64,000 nucleotides of DNA from Ruegeria atlantica (lineage in GTDB: Bacteria > Pseudomonadota > Alphaproteobacteria > Rhodobacterales > Rhodobacteraceae). The position numbers were made by a program, and so were the translations under genes. Location: positions 124,001 through 188,000 of the forward strand of contig NZ_WQCG01000007.1 in assembly GCF_013032505.1 (NCBI RefSeq). The letters are read 5' to 3'. The notes beneath the pieces are model-generated. The model was not told the origin of the DNA. It ran no database searches and saw nothing but the letters and a program-made list of their open reading frames with translations. The stretch's first letter is position 1, and every line of letters begins with the position of its first letter. Below, one piece after another: positions 17,487-29,180 of the stretch.

Positions 17487-18251
17487 ATGAAGACCTTTTA
17501 TGGCACAGCGCTCCCGAACCCTCTGATGTTGGGCACTGCACAATATCCCAGTCCTGCAATTCTGGAACAGGCGTTTCGGCAAAGCGGGGCTGGCGTTGCC
17601 ACCGTGTCCTTGCGGCGCGAAGCTGGCGCGGGCCAGACCTTTTGGCAGATGATCCGCGATCTGAACGTCCTGGTCCTTCCGAACACAGCGGGTTGCCACA
17701 CGGTCAAAGAGGCCGTGACCACCGCCCATATGGCGCGAGAAGTATTTGATACCAAATGGATCAAGCTGGAACTGATCGGCCACACCGACAGTTTGCAGCC
17801 TGACGTGTTCCAACTGGTCGAAGCCGCGCGCATTCTGACCGAGGACGGGTTCGAGGTTTTCCCCTACACCACGGACGACCTGATTGTGGGTGAGCGATTG
17901 CTCAGCGCCGGGTGCCAAGTTCTGATGCCTTGGGGCGCCCCAATTGGTTCGGGTCGTGGGCTGAACAACGAATACGCCTTGCGTGCGATGCGGTCCGAGT
18001 TTCCGGATGTTCCGCTCGTGATCGACGCTGGAATCGGCCTGCCCAGCCATGCCGCGCATGCGATGGAATTGGGATTTGATGCCGTGCTGCTGAACACGGC
18101 CGTTGCGCGGGCCGGTGACCCGGCAGTCATGGCCAAAGCAATGATGCAGGCGATCGCGGCCGGACAATTGGCCCATCAGGCCGATCCCATCGAGGCCCGC
18201 GACATGGCCGAACCTTCGACCCCAGTTATCGGAAAGGCGTTTTTGTCATGA
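17487..18251 (+). CDS. thiG: Thiazole synthase
   Basis: A 254-residue TIM-barrel protein. [13 protein letters not shown] is the N-terminal signature (usually GTGKY/GTAKY), WIKLELIG carries the Schiff-base lysine, and [14 protein letters not shown] plus [17 protein letters not shown] form the phosphate-binding end. It condenses deoxyxylulose-5-phosphate, iminoglycine from ThiO and ThiS-thiocarboxylate into the thiazole phosphate. It overlaps thiE by 4 bp. Confidence 0.96.
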   Translation: MKTFYGTALPNPLMLGTAQYPSPAILEQAFRQSGAGVATVSLRREAGAGQTFWQMIRDLNVLVLPNTAGCHTVKEAVTTAHMAREVFDTKWIKLELIGHTDSLQPDVFQLVEAARILTEDGFEVFPYTTDDLIVGERLLSAGCQVLMPWGAPIGSGRGLNNEYALRAMRSEFPDVPLVIDAGIGLPSHAAHAMELGFDAVLLNTAVARAGDPAVMAKAMMQAIAAGQLAHQADPIEARDMAEPSTPVIGKAFLS

Positions 18252-18844
18252 CCCTCGACCGGTTCTACCCAATCTTTGATCATTCCGACTGGTTACACCG
18301 GATGTTGCCCCTGGGTGTGAAGCTGGTTCAGTTGCGGATCAAGGACCAGCCAGACGCGGTTGTGCGGGAACAGGTCAAAATTTCACGCGATCTGTGCCGT
18401 GCACATGGGGCTGTTCTGGTGGTGAACGATCATTGGCAGATAGCGATTGAGGCCGGTTGTGACTGGATTCACCTCGGGCAGGAGGATCTGGATGACGCGG
18501 ATCTGAAAGCCATCCGAAGCGCTGGATTGAAATTGGGCGTCTCGACCCATGACGATGACGAGCTTGAGCGTGTTCTGGCAATGCACCCAGACTATGTCGC
18601 GCTGGGACCGGTCTACCCTACGATCTTGAAGAAGATGAAGTGGGAACAGCAGGGTCTTCCCCGCGTCACCGAATGGAAAACGCGTTTAGGTGAAATCCCG
18701 CTCGTTGGTATCGGCGGGATGAGCGTTGAGCGCGCGCCGGGCGTGCTGCAGGCCGGTGCTGATATCGTCTCGGCCGTCACTGACATCACCCTTAATACAG
18801 ACCCCGAGGCACGTGTTCGCGCGTGGATCGAGGCCACCAGATGA
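18248..18844 (+). CDS. thiE: Thiamin-phosphate synthase
   Basis: A 198-residue TIM-barrel enzyme. Diagnostic segments are [29 protein letters not shown] (pyrophosphate/Mg2+ side), VALGPVYPT and [11 protein letters not shown]. It joins HMP-PP and thiazole phosphate to thiamin phosphate. It is somewhat shorter than many ThiE proteins (about 210), but all motifs are present. It overlaps the thiF gene by 4 bp. Confidence 0.94.
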   Translation: MTLDRFYPIFDHSDWLHRMLPLGVKLVQLRIKDQPDAVVREQVKISRDLCRAHGAVLVVNDHWQIAIEAGCDWIHLGQEDLDDADLKAIRSAGLKLGVSTHDDDELERVLAMHPDYVALGPVYPTILKKMKWEQQGLPRVTEWKTRLGEIPLVGIGGMSVERAPGVLQAGADIVSAVTDITLNTDPEARVRAWIEATR

Positions 18845-19803
18845 ACCGCTATGCCCGCCAGATGATCCTGACTGAGGTCGGCGAGCATGGCCAGGCCCGT
18901 CTTTCTAACGCGCGGGTTCTGGTTGTTGGAGCCGGGGGTTTGGCAGCGCCCGTCTTGCCGTTGCTGGCCGGTTCCGGGGTCGGGCATCTGACGATCATGG
19001 ATCGGGACGAAATAGCCCTGTCGAACCTGCATCGCCAGACTTTGTTTACCGAACGCGATTGCGGTCGCCCAAAAGCGGAAGTCGCGGCCGAGCGGTGTCG
19101 GGCTCTAAATGCAGAAATCACAGTTGTGGGTGAAAAAAGGGCTCTAACAAGCGTAAATTCTCCAGAGTTCGTCTCACAGGCCGATGTTATTCTCGATTGC
19201 GCGGACAGTTATGCTGCAAGTTACACGTTATCGGATACGTGCAGTGCGCTGGGCAAACCACTGATAAGTGCGTCCGTGTTGGGGTTGTCGGGCTATGTTG
19301 GCGGCTTTTGCGGTGGCGCCCCATCCTTGCGGGCGCTTTTTCCCGATGCGCCGGACAGCGCGGCAAGTTGCGCCACAGCCGGAGTGCTAGGCCCGGTTGT
19401 TGGAATGGTTGGGGCGATGCAGGCGCAACTGGCACTTGGAGTGATTCTGGGCCTTGAGCCTTCGCCTTTGGGGCAAATGGTTCAGTTCGACGCCCGTACG
19501 ATGCGCAGTACAGCATTCCGTTTTGATGAAGCACCTGAGCCTACCCACCATTTTCCATTCGTATCGGCCTGCCAGTTGACCCCGGATGACCTGATCATCG
19601 AATTGCGCACGCCAGACGAAGCGCCTGAACCTATTCATCCCAAAGCGCACCGTCGAACTCATGAAATGCTAATTTTAGAGCCTAACAAAGGAAAACGACT
19701 GGCGTTTTGCTGTGCCACTGGGCTGCGAGCATGGCGCGCCGCGGAAAAATTGAAACCGGATTGGCCGGGCGAGATCGTTCTCGTCGCAGCCGCAACCTCG
19801 TGA
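18841..19803 (+). CDS. thiF: ThiS adenylyltransferase ThiF with a C-terminal rhodanese-like domain
   Basis: A 320-residue E1-like enzyme. ATG 18841 starts the standard NRYARQMIL opening; VVGAGGLAAPVLPLLAGSGV is the ATP-binding loop and RQTLFTERDCGRPKAEVA follows. Residues about 245-320 form a short rhodanese-like domain with FCCATGLRAWRAAEKL, where the cysteine sits in the CxxGxRA active-site loop. ThiF activates the ThiS C-terminus; the fused rhodanese could hand over persulfide sulfur, as in MOCS3/MoeZ-type proteins. The zinc CxxC pairs of canonical ThiF/MoeB are not visible. A MoeB role is possible, but the context favours thiamin. Confidence 0.88.
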   Translation: MNRYARQMILTEVGEHGQARLSNARVLVVGAGGLAAPVLPLLAGSGVGHLTIMDRDEIALSNLHRQTLFTERDCGRPKAEVAAERCRALNAEITVVGEKRALTSVNSPEFVSQADVILDCADSYAASYTLSDTCSALGKPLISASVLGLSGYVGGFCGGAPSLRALFPDAPDSAASCATAGVLGPVVGMVGAMQAQLALGVILGLEPSPLGQMVQFDARTMRSTAFRFDEAPEPTHHFPFVSACQLTPDDLIIELRTPDEAPEPIHPKAHRRTHEMLILEPNKGKRLAFCCATGLRAWRAAEKLKPDWPGEIVLVAAATS

Positions 19804-19823
19804 ATGAAAAGGAAACGCGAGAC

Positions 19824-20759
19824 ATGAAAAAGTTGATTACAGCGATTGCCCTTCTGGCTGCCGCTCCGGCATGGGCAGAGGACAAGATGACCGTTCTGCT
19901 GGACTGGTTCGTCAACCCCGACCACGGACCCATCATCGTGGCGCAGGAAAACGGGTACTTCGCCGATGAAGGGCTAGAGATTGAAATTGTGCCACCCGCC
20001 GACCCATCCGCACCGCCGCGTCTGGTTGCTGCCGGGCAGGCCGATCTGGCCGTATCCTACCAGCCGCAGTTGCATCTGCAAATCCATGAGGGCCTGCCGC
20101 TTAAGCGTGTCGGTACTCTGGTTGCCACACCGTTGAACTGTCTGCTGGTGCTCAAAGACGGTCCGATCAAAACACTCGCCGACCTGAAGGGAAAAAAGGT
20201 AGGTTTTTCGGTCGCGGGTGTCGAAGAGGCCGTGCTGGGCGCCATGCTGAAGGCTCATGATGTCGCGCTGGACGATATTGAGATGGTTAACGTCAATTTC
20301 TCGCTGTCACCTTCGCTGATGACAGGTCAGGTAGATGCGGTCATAGGGGCCTTCCGGAACTTTGAGCTGAACCAGATGGACATCGAAGGCGTCGCGGGCC
20401 GTTGTTTTTACATCGAAGAAGAAGGTGTGCCGTCATATGACGAGCTGATCTATGTCGCCAACCCCGATACGATGGATGCGGACAAAGTCGCTCGCTTTCT
20501 GGCCGCGACCGAGAAGGCCACCCAATTCATCGTCAACAACCCCGAAAAAAGCTGGGAAATCTTCGCTGGTACTTCGCCTGAATTGCAGGACGAGTTGAAT
20601 GCCCGCGCCTGGGTAGACACGTTGCCCCGCTTCGCGCTTCGCCCGGCGGGATTTGATGCGGGTCGTTATGCCCGGTTTGAGGCATTTCTGAAAGACAGCG
20701 GTATGATCGACAGCATCAACCCGGTCAGCGACATCTCAGTAGATGTGACCGTGCAATGA
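19824..20759 (+). CDS. thiY: HMP/thiamin-precursor ABC transporter, substrate-binding protein
   Basis: A 311-residue NMT1/THI5-like periplasmic protein. ATG 19824 is preceded by AAAGGAAA and starts a clear signal peptide ending in PAWAED. The mature part begins TVLLDWFVNPDHGP, the usual opening of ThiY-type binding proteins, and includes GKKVGFSVAGVEEAVL. It should capture formylaminopyrimidine or HMP for import by the following ThiZ/ThiX. It is 20 bp after thiF and overlaps tenA by 4 bp. Confidence 0.88.
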   Translation: MKKLITAIALLAAAPAWAEDKMTVLLDWFVNPDHGPIIVAQENGYFADEGLEIEIVPPADPSAPPRLVAAGQADLAVSYQPQLHLQIHEGLPLKRVGTLVATPLNCLLVLKDGPIKTLADLKGKKVGFSVAGVEEAVLGAMLKAHDVALDDIEMVNVNFSLSPSLMTGQVDAVIGAFRNFELNQMDIEGVAGRCFYIEEEGVPSYDELIYVANPDTMDADKVARFLAATEKATQFIVNNPEKSWEIFAGTSPELQDELNARAWVDTLPRFALRPAGFDAGRYARFEAFLKDSGMIDSINPVSDISVDVTVQ

Positions 20760-21430
20760 GCGACTATGGCAAAGCATTCGCCTTGATGCGCGGGGCCGCA
20801 AAGGGGCCGTGGCAGGACTATACCCGCCACGCCTTTGTCGAAGGCATGAAGGACGGAACGCTCCCTCGCGCGGCGTTTCTTCACTATCTGCGGCAAGATT
20901 ACGTGTTCCTGATTCATTTCTCGCGCGCCTGGGCGCTGGCGGTTGTGAAGTCGGAAACGCACACGGAAATGCAGGCTGCGGCGCGCACAGTGAACGGGCT
21001 GGTCAGCGAAGAGATGAAGCTGCATATCGGGATCTGCGAGGCCGAAGGCATCCCGCAGGACCAATTGTTCTCTACGCCGGAACGCGCTGAGAACCTTGCC
21101 TATACGCGGTACGTGCTTGAGGCCGGGTATAGCGGCGATCTGCTTGACCTGCTGGCAGCCCTTGCACCTTGCGTGATGGGCTATGGTGAGATTGGCACAC
21201 GGCTGGCTGCCGAGGCGACGTCCGAGACCTATCGCGATTGGATCACAACCTATGCCAGCGATGACTATCAGCGCGGTTGCGAGGCGGTTGGAGAATTTTT
21301 GGATTCGGCTCTAACAAGGCGCATCGGGGCGGATTTTGAAACATCCCCGCGCTGGAATCGCCTGTGCCATACTTTCCGAACAGCGACTGAGCTCGAGATC
21401 AATTTCTGGCAAATGGGCCTGACGCCGTGA
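20756..21430 (+). CDS. tenA: Aminopyrimidine aminohydrolase / thiaminase II (TenA)
   Basis: A 224-residue all-helical TenA protein. FLHYLRQDYVFLIHFSRAW contains the conserved substrate-contact region; the catalytic cysteine is in ALAPCVMGYGEIG (about 139), and a late Glu lies in TELEINFW. It hydrolyses aminomethylpyrimidine from degraded thiamin to HMP, which ThiD can reuse. Together with ThiYZX this forms a salvage branch inside the biosynthetic operon. It overlaps both neighbours by 4 bp. Confidence 0.94.
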   Translation: MSDYGKAFALMRGAAKGPWQDYTRHAFVEGMKDGTLPRAAFLHYLRQDYVFLIHFSRAWALAVVKSETHTEMQAAARTVNGLVSEEMKLHIGICEAEGIPQDQLFSTPERAENLAYTRYVLEAGYSGDLLDLLAALAPCVMGYGEIGTRLAAEATSETYRDWITTYASDDYQRGCEAVGEFLDSALTRRIGADFETSPRWNRLCHTFRTATELEINFWQMGLTP

Positions 21431-22155
21431 CCCCGGCTCCCGAACTGGTCATCAATGGGTCTGCCACCATCAGCGGCGCGCCTTTGTTCGCGCCGTTAAC
21501 CCTGACCCTTGGCGCAGGGCGTTGGACCTGCCTGTTGGGCGGATCGGGAGTAGGTAAAACCACAATTCTGCGCCTGATTGCAGGCTTGGAAACCGGCGCA
21601 GAATTCATCGGTCAGATCACCGCCAGTGACGGGCATTCCGTGCAAGACCGGGTCGCCTATATGGCGCAGGATGATCTGCTGCTACCTTGGGCGACTGTTG
21701 CGCAGAATGTCTTGCTGGGAGCACGGTTGCGCCGACAAAAGCCAGACTTGAACCGCCGCGATCGGTTGATCGAACGGATGCACCTGCAGGGTCACATGAA
21801 CAAAAAACCCGGAGAACTGTCGGGCGGCCAACGTCAACGCGTGGCCTTGGCCCGCACGTTGATGGAGGATCGCCCCATTGTTCTGTTGGATGAGCCGTTC
21901 TCGGCCCTGGACGCCCGCACCCGTGCGGATATGCAAGACCTTGCGGCCGAAGCGTTACAGGGTCGAACCGTTCTGCTGGTCACCCATGACCCGGGCGAGG
22001 CCGCCCGCTTGGGGCAGGCCATCGTTGTCATGACGCAGGACGGTATTACGCCTTGCCGTCCGCCGCGTGCTCTGGCCCCGCGCAAGGTCGACGATCTGGA
22101 AACGCTGGAAACGCAGGGCGCGCTACTGCGCCTGTTGCGTGAGGATGCGGCATGA
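21427..22155 (+). CDS. thiZ: HMP ABC transporter, ATP-binding protein
   Basis: A 242-residue ABC ATPase starting with GTG within the tenA stop. Walker A is GGSGVGKTT (38-46), the Q-loop is YMAQDDLLLPW, the signature is LSGGQRQRVA (131-140) and Walker B is IVLLDEPFSALD (about 151-162), followed by the H-loop VTHDPGEA. It resembles TauB/SsuB/ThiZ-type ATPases and powers uptake through ThiX. A 4-bp overlap links it to thiX. Confidence 0.9.
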   Translation: MTPAPELVINGSATISGAPLFAPLTLTLGAGRWTCLLGGSGVGKTTILRLIAGLETGAEFIGQITASDGHSVQDRVAYMAQDDLLLPWATVAQNVLLGARLRRQKPDLNRRDRLIERMHLQGHMNKKPGELSGGQRQRVALARTLMEDRPIVLLDEPFSALDARTRADMQDLAAEALQGRTVLLVTHDPGEAARLGQAIVVMTQDGITPCRPPRALAPRKVDDLETLETQGALLRLLREDAA

Positions 22156-22886
22156 AACTGCTGTCGGTCTTTGCTGCGACGCTGTTCGCGCTGGCGATCT
22201 GGCAGGCAATCGTTTCCCTGACCGGGCTTCCGAAGTTCATTCTTCCGGGCCCGGCCTTGGTGGCCGAGACATGGTGGCAGAATCGTTGGGTTATCGCAGA
22301 ACACACTTGGGTCACCGCCATGGAGGTCGTCATCGGCCTGGCCTGCGGTACGGTTTTGGGGATCGTTACCGCGCTGCAACTGGCCAATTCCCGGGTTGCG
22401 CGGGTGTTGGTGCAGCCGATGCTGGTGTTTACGCAGGCGTTGCCGGTCTTCGCGCTGGCGCCTTTGCTGACCCTTTGGTTGGGCTATGGCTTGTGGTCCA
22501 AGGTCGCTATGGCGGTGCTGATCATCTACTTCCCGATCACCTCGTCCTTTTTCGATGGGCTAATGCGAACGCCGGCCGGATATCTCGATCTGGCGCGGAC
22601 CATGCAGGCCAGCCCGCGCGCCGTGCTGTGGCACATTCGCATACCGGCAGCCTTGCCTTCGCTGGCATCTGGGATGCGGTTGGCGGCGGTTTATGCCCCG
22701 ATCGGGGCCGTGATCGGTGAGTGGGTCGGGTCATCACGGGGGTTGGGATACCTGATGCTGCTTGCCAATGGTCGGGCAAAGACCGATCTGATGTTTGCGG
22801 CGATGCTGACGTTGGGAGTGTTCTCGATCCTGCTGCACTTGATCGTCAGATTGGCAACGGCGCGTATGGCGGGAGAAACACGTTAA
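22152..22886 (+). CDS. thiX: HMP ABC transporter, permease
   Basis: A 244-residue inner-membrane permease of the BPD_transp_1 superfamily. It has an N-terminal hydrophobic helix, several further helices and the EAA-type loop near DLARTMQASPRAVLWHIRIPAALP, which contacts the ATPase. The closing GAVIGEWVGSSRGLGYLML segment is typical of the TauC/SsuC/ThiX group. It ends the thiamin operon. radC follows after 35 bp. Confidence 0.9.
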   Translation: MKLLSVFAATLFALAIWQAIVSLTGLPKFILPGPALVAETWWQNRWVIAEHTWVTAMEVVIGLACGTVLGIVTALQLANSRVARVLVQPMLVFTQALPVFALAPLLTLWLGYGLWSKVAMAVLIIYFPITSSFFDGLMRTPAGYLDLARTMQASPRAVLWHIRIPAALPSLASGMRLAAVYAPIGAVIGEWVGSSRGLGYLMLLANGRAKTDLMFAAMLTLGVFSILLHLIVRLATARMAGETR

Positions 22887-22921
22887 CGATTCGGAAACCG
22901 ATTCTGCGTCACGGTGGTGCT

Positions 22922-23677
22922 ATGACTCAGGACGCCTTTGCCGAAGCCCCGATGCTGTTTGAAACCGACGAAGCCCCGGTGCAGCCGCTGCCGACTGGTC
23001 GCTTGCCATCGTATATCAAAGATCATCGAAAACGCCTGCGCGAACGGTTCATGTCGGGCGGGTCGGCCGCAATTCCGGATTACGAGTTGCTGGAACTTGT
23101 CCTGTTTCGCTCGATCCCCCGACAGGACGTCAAACCGTTAGCCCGCGCGCTGATGGATACGTTTGGCGATTTTAACCGTGTTTTGACTGCGCCCGAGGAA
23201 CGACTGCGGCAGATCAAAGGCGTTGGGGATACAGTGATTACTGATCTGAAGATTCTTGAAGCCTGCGCCCACCGTATGGCCCGCGCGCGGGTGATGCAGC
23301 GACATGTGATCTCGGGCTGGGACGCGCTGCTGGATTATTGCCACACGACGATGGCCCATCGCGAAACCGAGCAGTTTCGCGTGTTCTACCTGGACCGGAA
23401 AAACGTGTTGATCGCGGATGAGGAACAGGCCAAAGGTACTGTCGATCACGTGCCCGTCTATCCGCGCGAGGTCGCCAAGCGCGCGTTGGAGCTGAACGCC
23501 TCGGCGCTGATCTTGGTGCACAATCACCCTTCGGGTGATCCCACCCCCTCGCAATCTGATATCGACATGACCAACCGGATTCAGGATGCCTGCGTCGCGC
23601 TGGGCCTGACGCTGCATGACCATTTAATCATCGGTAAATCGAATGAGTTGAGCTTTCGGTCGGAAGGTTATTTGTGA
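22922..23677 (+). CDS. radC: RadC family JAMM-domain protein
   Basis: ATG 22922 gives 251 residues, the usual size; the open frame reaches further upstream into thiX. The N-terminal helix-hairpin-helix region contains DYELLELVLF and IKGVGDTVITDLK. The C-terminal JAMM metal site is ILVHNHPSGDPTPSQSDIDMT. The family was named for DNA repair, but its biochemical function remains unclear. It converges on the OmpA-fusion gene with 3 bp between stops. Confidence 0.93.
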   Translation: MTQDAFAEAPMLFETDEAPVQPLPTGRLPSYIKDHRKRLRERFMSGGSAAIPDYELLELVLFRSIPRQDVKPLARALMDTFGDFNRVLTAPEERLRQIKGVGDTVITDLKILEACAHRMARARVMQRHVISGWDALLDYCHTTMAHRETEQFRVFYLDRKNVLIADEEQAKGTVDHVPVYPREVAKRALELNASALILVHNHPSGDPTPSQSDIDMTNRIQDACVALGLTLHDHLIIGKSNELSFRSEGYL

Positions 23678-23680
23678 CGC

Positions 23681-25237
23681 TTACTGCACCCAGACCTCGA
23701 CCCTGCGATTGACCTTACGACCCCAGTCTGTGTCATCGCAGGCCATGGGCATCGCTTCACCAAAAGCGTCCACGGCAATCTCGACGCGATCGGGAATGGC
23801 TGTTTCCACAGCCGACAGCACCGCATTGCGCACAGTCTTCGCCCGCAACAAAGCAATCCGCGCATTGGCTGAGGCTGCGCCGTCGCCATCACTGAAACCG
23901 ATAAAGGTTAGTTTTTGGGCGTCGATAGTCCCGGTTTCCAGAGCCTGCGCCAGTTGTCGGATGTTCGAGCGTGACTGCGCATCGGGTCTTGAGGAACCTG
24001 CCTCGAACCTGAACGACAGCGACAGGCGCGATTGCGGGCGCAGCGTGTCGATCATGCGCTGTAACTCTTCCAACCCGACCTCGGCGCCACCTGAAACCAC
24101 TGCGTTGGCCAGACGATCCCCTTGCAACCCGATCCGCAGTGTTTCCGGTGATTGATCCACAAACCCGGCATCACGGATTGCCATCTGTGCCTCGGAGCTT
24201 TGCGAATAGGCCAGGAATTGCCGCGCGATGCGGGGCAGGCGGATTTCCGGCAAGTACAGGAACATGGGCGAAGTGAGCGGGTAATCTTCGGTCTTGATGG
24301 ATTGCCGCGTGGCGACCAACGCATGCCCGCAACCGCCGGTCAGGGGCAGACTCCGCGCAGATCCGACCTCGGCATGGCTGGCAATACCGATCGCAAAAGG
24401 ATCAATGGCAACGGCGCGCACCATGTCGCTGCTCCGGCGGTAGCGGGTAACATCTTCGGCCAACGCCGACTGAGCAGGAGCCAGCAACCGATCCTCAACC
24501 CCTTGCGCCAAACCTGAACCGGTGTCCGGCAAGTGTAGGGAAATGGGCGCATCTGGTCCTCCAAGCTCAGACCAGTTCGTTATCTCTCCAGAAAAAACGC
24601 GCACTAATTCGGCCGGCGATATCTGCCGCAGTGGATTCCCCTGCGCCACAATTGGGACCAACGCATCCAACGCGATGACGCGCGACCTCCGAGCCTTTGC
24701 CAGATCGCCCAGTCCCGCGCTTTGTGCGGCTTCTTGCTCTGACGGACGAATTTCACGCAGCGCCATTACGATATCGGCCTGATCGGCGACTAGATCCGCA
24801 AAGCCACCGCCCGTATTGCTCGGGTCAAAAAAGAACCGCCCCAACGGGGCCGCGCGTCCGGTCTGGTGCAGCTCATAGGTGAACGCGCCAGATTCCAAGC
24901 GCTGCGGTGTTGCGGACATGCCCTCTTGTTGGGCGAATCCGACGATCAGGGCTGGTAGTACCTTTTCGGCCATGACGGATGAGCCGGAAAACCGGACCTC
25001 GGCGACAAAATCTGTGAGGCTTGGGCAGGCGGGACCTTCGCAGGTAACACCCGACCCGTCCACTGTCAGCTCGCCGAATTGCGTATCGACGCGATAGAAT
25101 TCACCATCAAAGCTCAGCAGGTTGCCGGTAACCTCGACTTTGCCGTCCTGCGACGTCAGCGAAATATCCTGTGCCTGCACTTGTGACGCCAATGTCACCG
25201 AAATCAGTGCGGCCGCTGCCACACGAAAGACTGTCAT
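23681..25237 (-). CDS. Periplasmic phosphate-type substrate-binding domain fused to an OmpA domain
   Basis: A 518-residue exported protein with a signal peptide (cleavage near VQAQD). Residues about 55-340 resemble PstS-like binding proteins: FSGSSVMAEKVLPALI, then a ligand-loop-like region around VFSGEITNWSELGG. Residues about 390-518 form an OmpA-like peptidoglycan-binding domain with LTFIGFSDGDGAAS and NRRVEVWVQ at the very end. A binding protein tethered to peptidoglycan could sense or buffer an anion rather than feed an importer. No pst transporter lies nearby. It follows the unknown anchored protein gene by 23 bp. Confidence 0.8.
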   Translation of the reverse strand: MTVFRVAAAALISVTLASQVQAQDISLTSQDGKVEVTGNLLSFDGEFYRVDTQFGELTVDGSGVTCEGPACPSLTDFVAEVRFSGSSVMAEKVLPALIVGFAQQEGMSATPQRLESGAFTYELHQTGRAAPLGRFFFDPSNTGGGFADLVADQADIVMALREIRPSEQEAAQSAGLGDLAKARRSRVIALDALVPIVAQGNPLRQISPAELVRVFSGEITNWSELGGPDAPISLHLPDTGSGLAQGVEDRLLAPAQSALAEDVTRYRRSSDMVRAVAIDPFAIGIASHAEVGSARSLPLTGGCGHALVATRQSIKTEDYPLTSPMFLYLPEIRLPRIARQFLAYSQSSEAQMAIRDAGFVDQSPETLRIGLQGDRLANAVVSGGAEVGLEELQRMIDTLRPQSRLSLSFRFEAGSSRPDAQSRSNIRQLAQALETGTIDAQKLTFIGFSDGDGAASANARIALLRAKTVRNAVLSAVETAIPDRVEIAVDAFGEAMPMACDDTDWGRKVNRRVEVWVQ

Positions 25238-25260
25238 AGGAAGTTGAACCTGCCTGCGGT

Positions 25261-26187
25261 TTAGTTTGCCGCGATTGTCAGGTCTTGGAGCAGATTATTC
25301 AACACCAGAAAATCACCGACCTGTGCACAATCGGGCATGGGCAGCGTTAAATCGCGCGACCGCAGGCGGCGATCCTCGCGCAGTTCAAGCGAATGCACAG
25401 CCAAGTCCCGGCCGCAATTCGCTTTGGTCACTTCGGCCTCGACTGTCAGTTCGATCGTACCGGTCTGGTTTGCTGCGTCCGCAGGGAACGAGTAAATTTC
25501 GATATTCTGCGCGTCGCCAAATGCCGCATGGCCCAGATGTGTGACGTTCCCCGTGCCTTGTGTGTCAGGATCCGACGAGACATGCCCCGCTGTGCCATAG
25601 CTGGCCCCAAATTCCAGTGCATGGATTTGCAGGTCCGTCTCACCCTGCCACTGCAGGGCGATGCGGTTGTAGTTGGCCAAGTCGGGGATGTGAGTGGTGG
25701 CTACGGTCCCGGTCTGATCATTTACTGAGATCAGGAAGATCGCATATTCCGACAGGGCTGGGATCGTCAGATCCAAGGCGCCGTTCTTGTCCGTTCTTTG
25801 AGTGACCGTCAGTCCGCTGTGGTGGATCTCGATCCGCTCGTCTCCATGGCAAGGGGCTTTGACGGTAAGGTGTGCTGCAGCGCCGGAAACGGCTTTGGCG
25901 CGGGCACTGAGGGCGCAGTTTGCTCGGTCAGAAGAGGTTGACCGGTTGGGCCGCAGAGCTCGCTGTGATGTCTCGATATCCGTTGTTTTTTCATCTGCCG
26001 GAAGCGAGGAGGTCAGAACAATTCCTTCCAGTCCGGCAATCACCGAGGACTGATTGGCAGTAGCTACAGATTCAGAAGCCTGCGCGCCGTCAGGTTGCGC
26101 TGGCGATCCGTATTGCATCAGGTAACCAATGGCCAAGGCACAAGCGACTGTGCCGCCGGTGGTCACGTAATTCTTTATTACAAACAA
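25261..26187 (-). CDS. Uncharacterised membrane-anchored protein downstream of secA
   Basis: No known domain was recognised. TTG 26187 is chosen because GGGGAGGG lies 4-5 bases upstream; the longer frame starts with TTG 26220 without an SD. The 308-residue product has one N-terminal hydrophobic helix (about residues 10-22, GGTVACALAIGYLMQ). A low-complexity, Ser/Thr/Ala-rich linker follows, then a soluble beta-rich periplasmic region with three or four cysteines. It sits 99 bp after secA and 23 bp before the binding-protein/OmpA fusion on the same strand; the last two genes may work together at the cell envelope. Confidence 0.65.
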   Translation of the reverse strand: MFVIKNYVTTGGTVACALAIGYLMQYGSPAQPDGAQASESVATANQSSVIAGLEGIVLTSSLPADEKTTDIETSQRALRPNRSTSSDRANCALSARAKAVSGAAAHLTVKAPCHGDERIEIHHSGLTVTQRTDKNGALDLTIPALSEYAIFLISVNDQTGTVATTHIPDLANYNRIALQWQGETDLQIHALEFGASYGTAGHVSSDPDTQGTGNVTHLGHAAFGDAQNIEIYSFPADAANQTGTIELTVEAEVTKANCGRDLAVHSLELREDRRLRSRDLTLPMPDCAQVGDFLVLNNLLQDLTIAAN

Positions 26188-26286
26188 GACACCCTCCCCA
26201 GTTGAAGGAGCGACTCGCAATGTGATGTCGAATCACGGCCAATATGTGGCCGTGAGACGGACTCATTGTGTCTGGACGAGGTGACC

Positions 26287-29004
<2,718 letters not shown>

Positions 29005-29180
29005 GTTCACTCCAGCGGATCTGTTCTTGTCTTGGTTGCGACAGGCTTGCCCACCTTGCTTGCAACCCATAGATACGGGGAATGAAAGGCGGCCCTGTCC
29101 AAGGCTTCAAAGCGATGTAAGCGGCAGGTCCCAGAGTGTCAACGCCACGCCCCGTCGCGGCAAAGAAATAGGATGATTCC

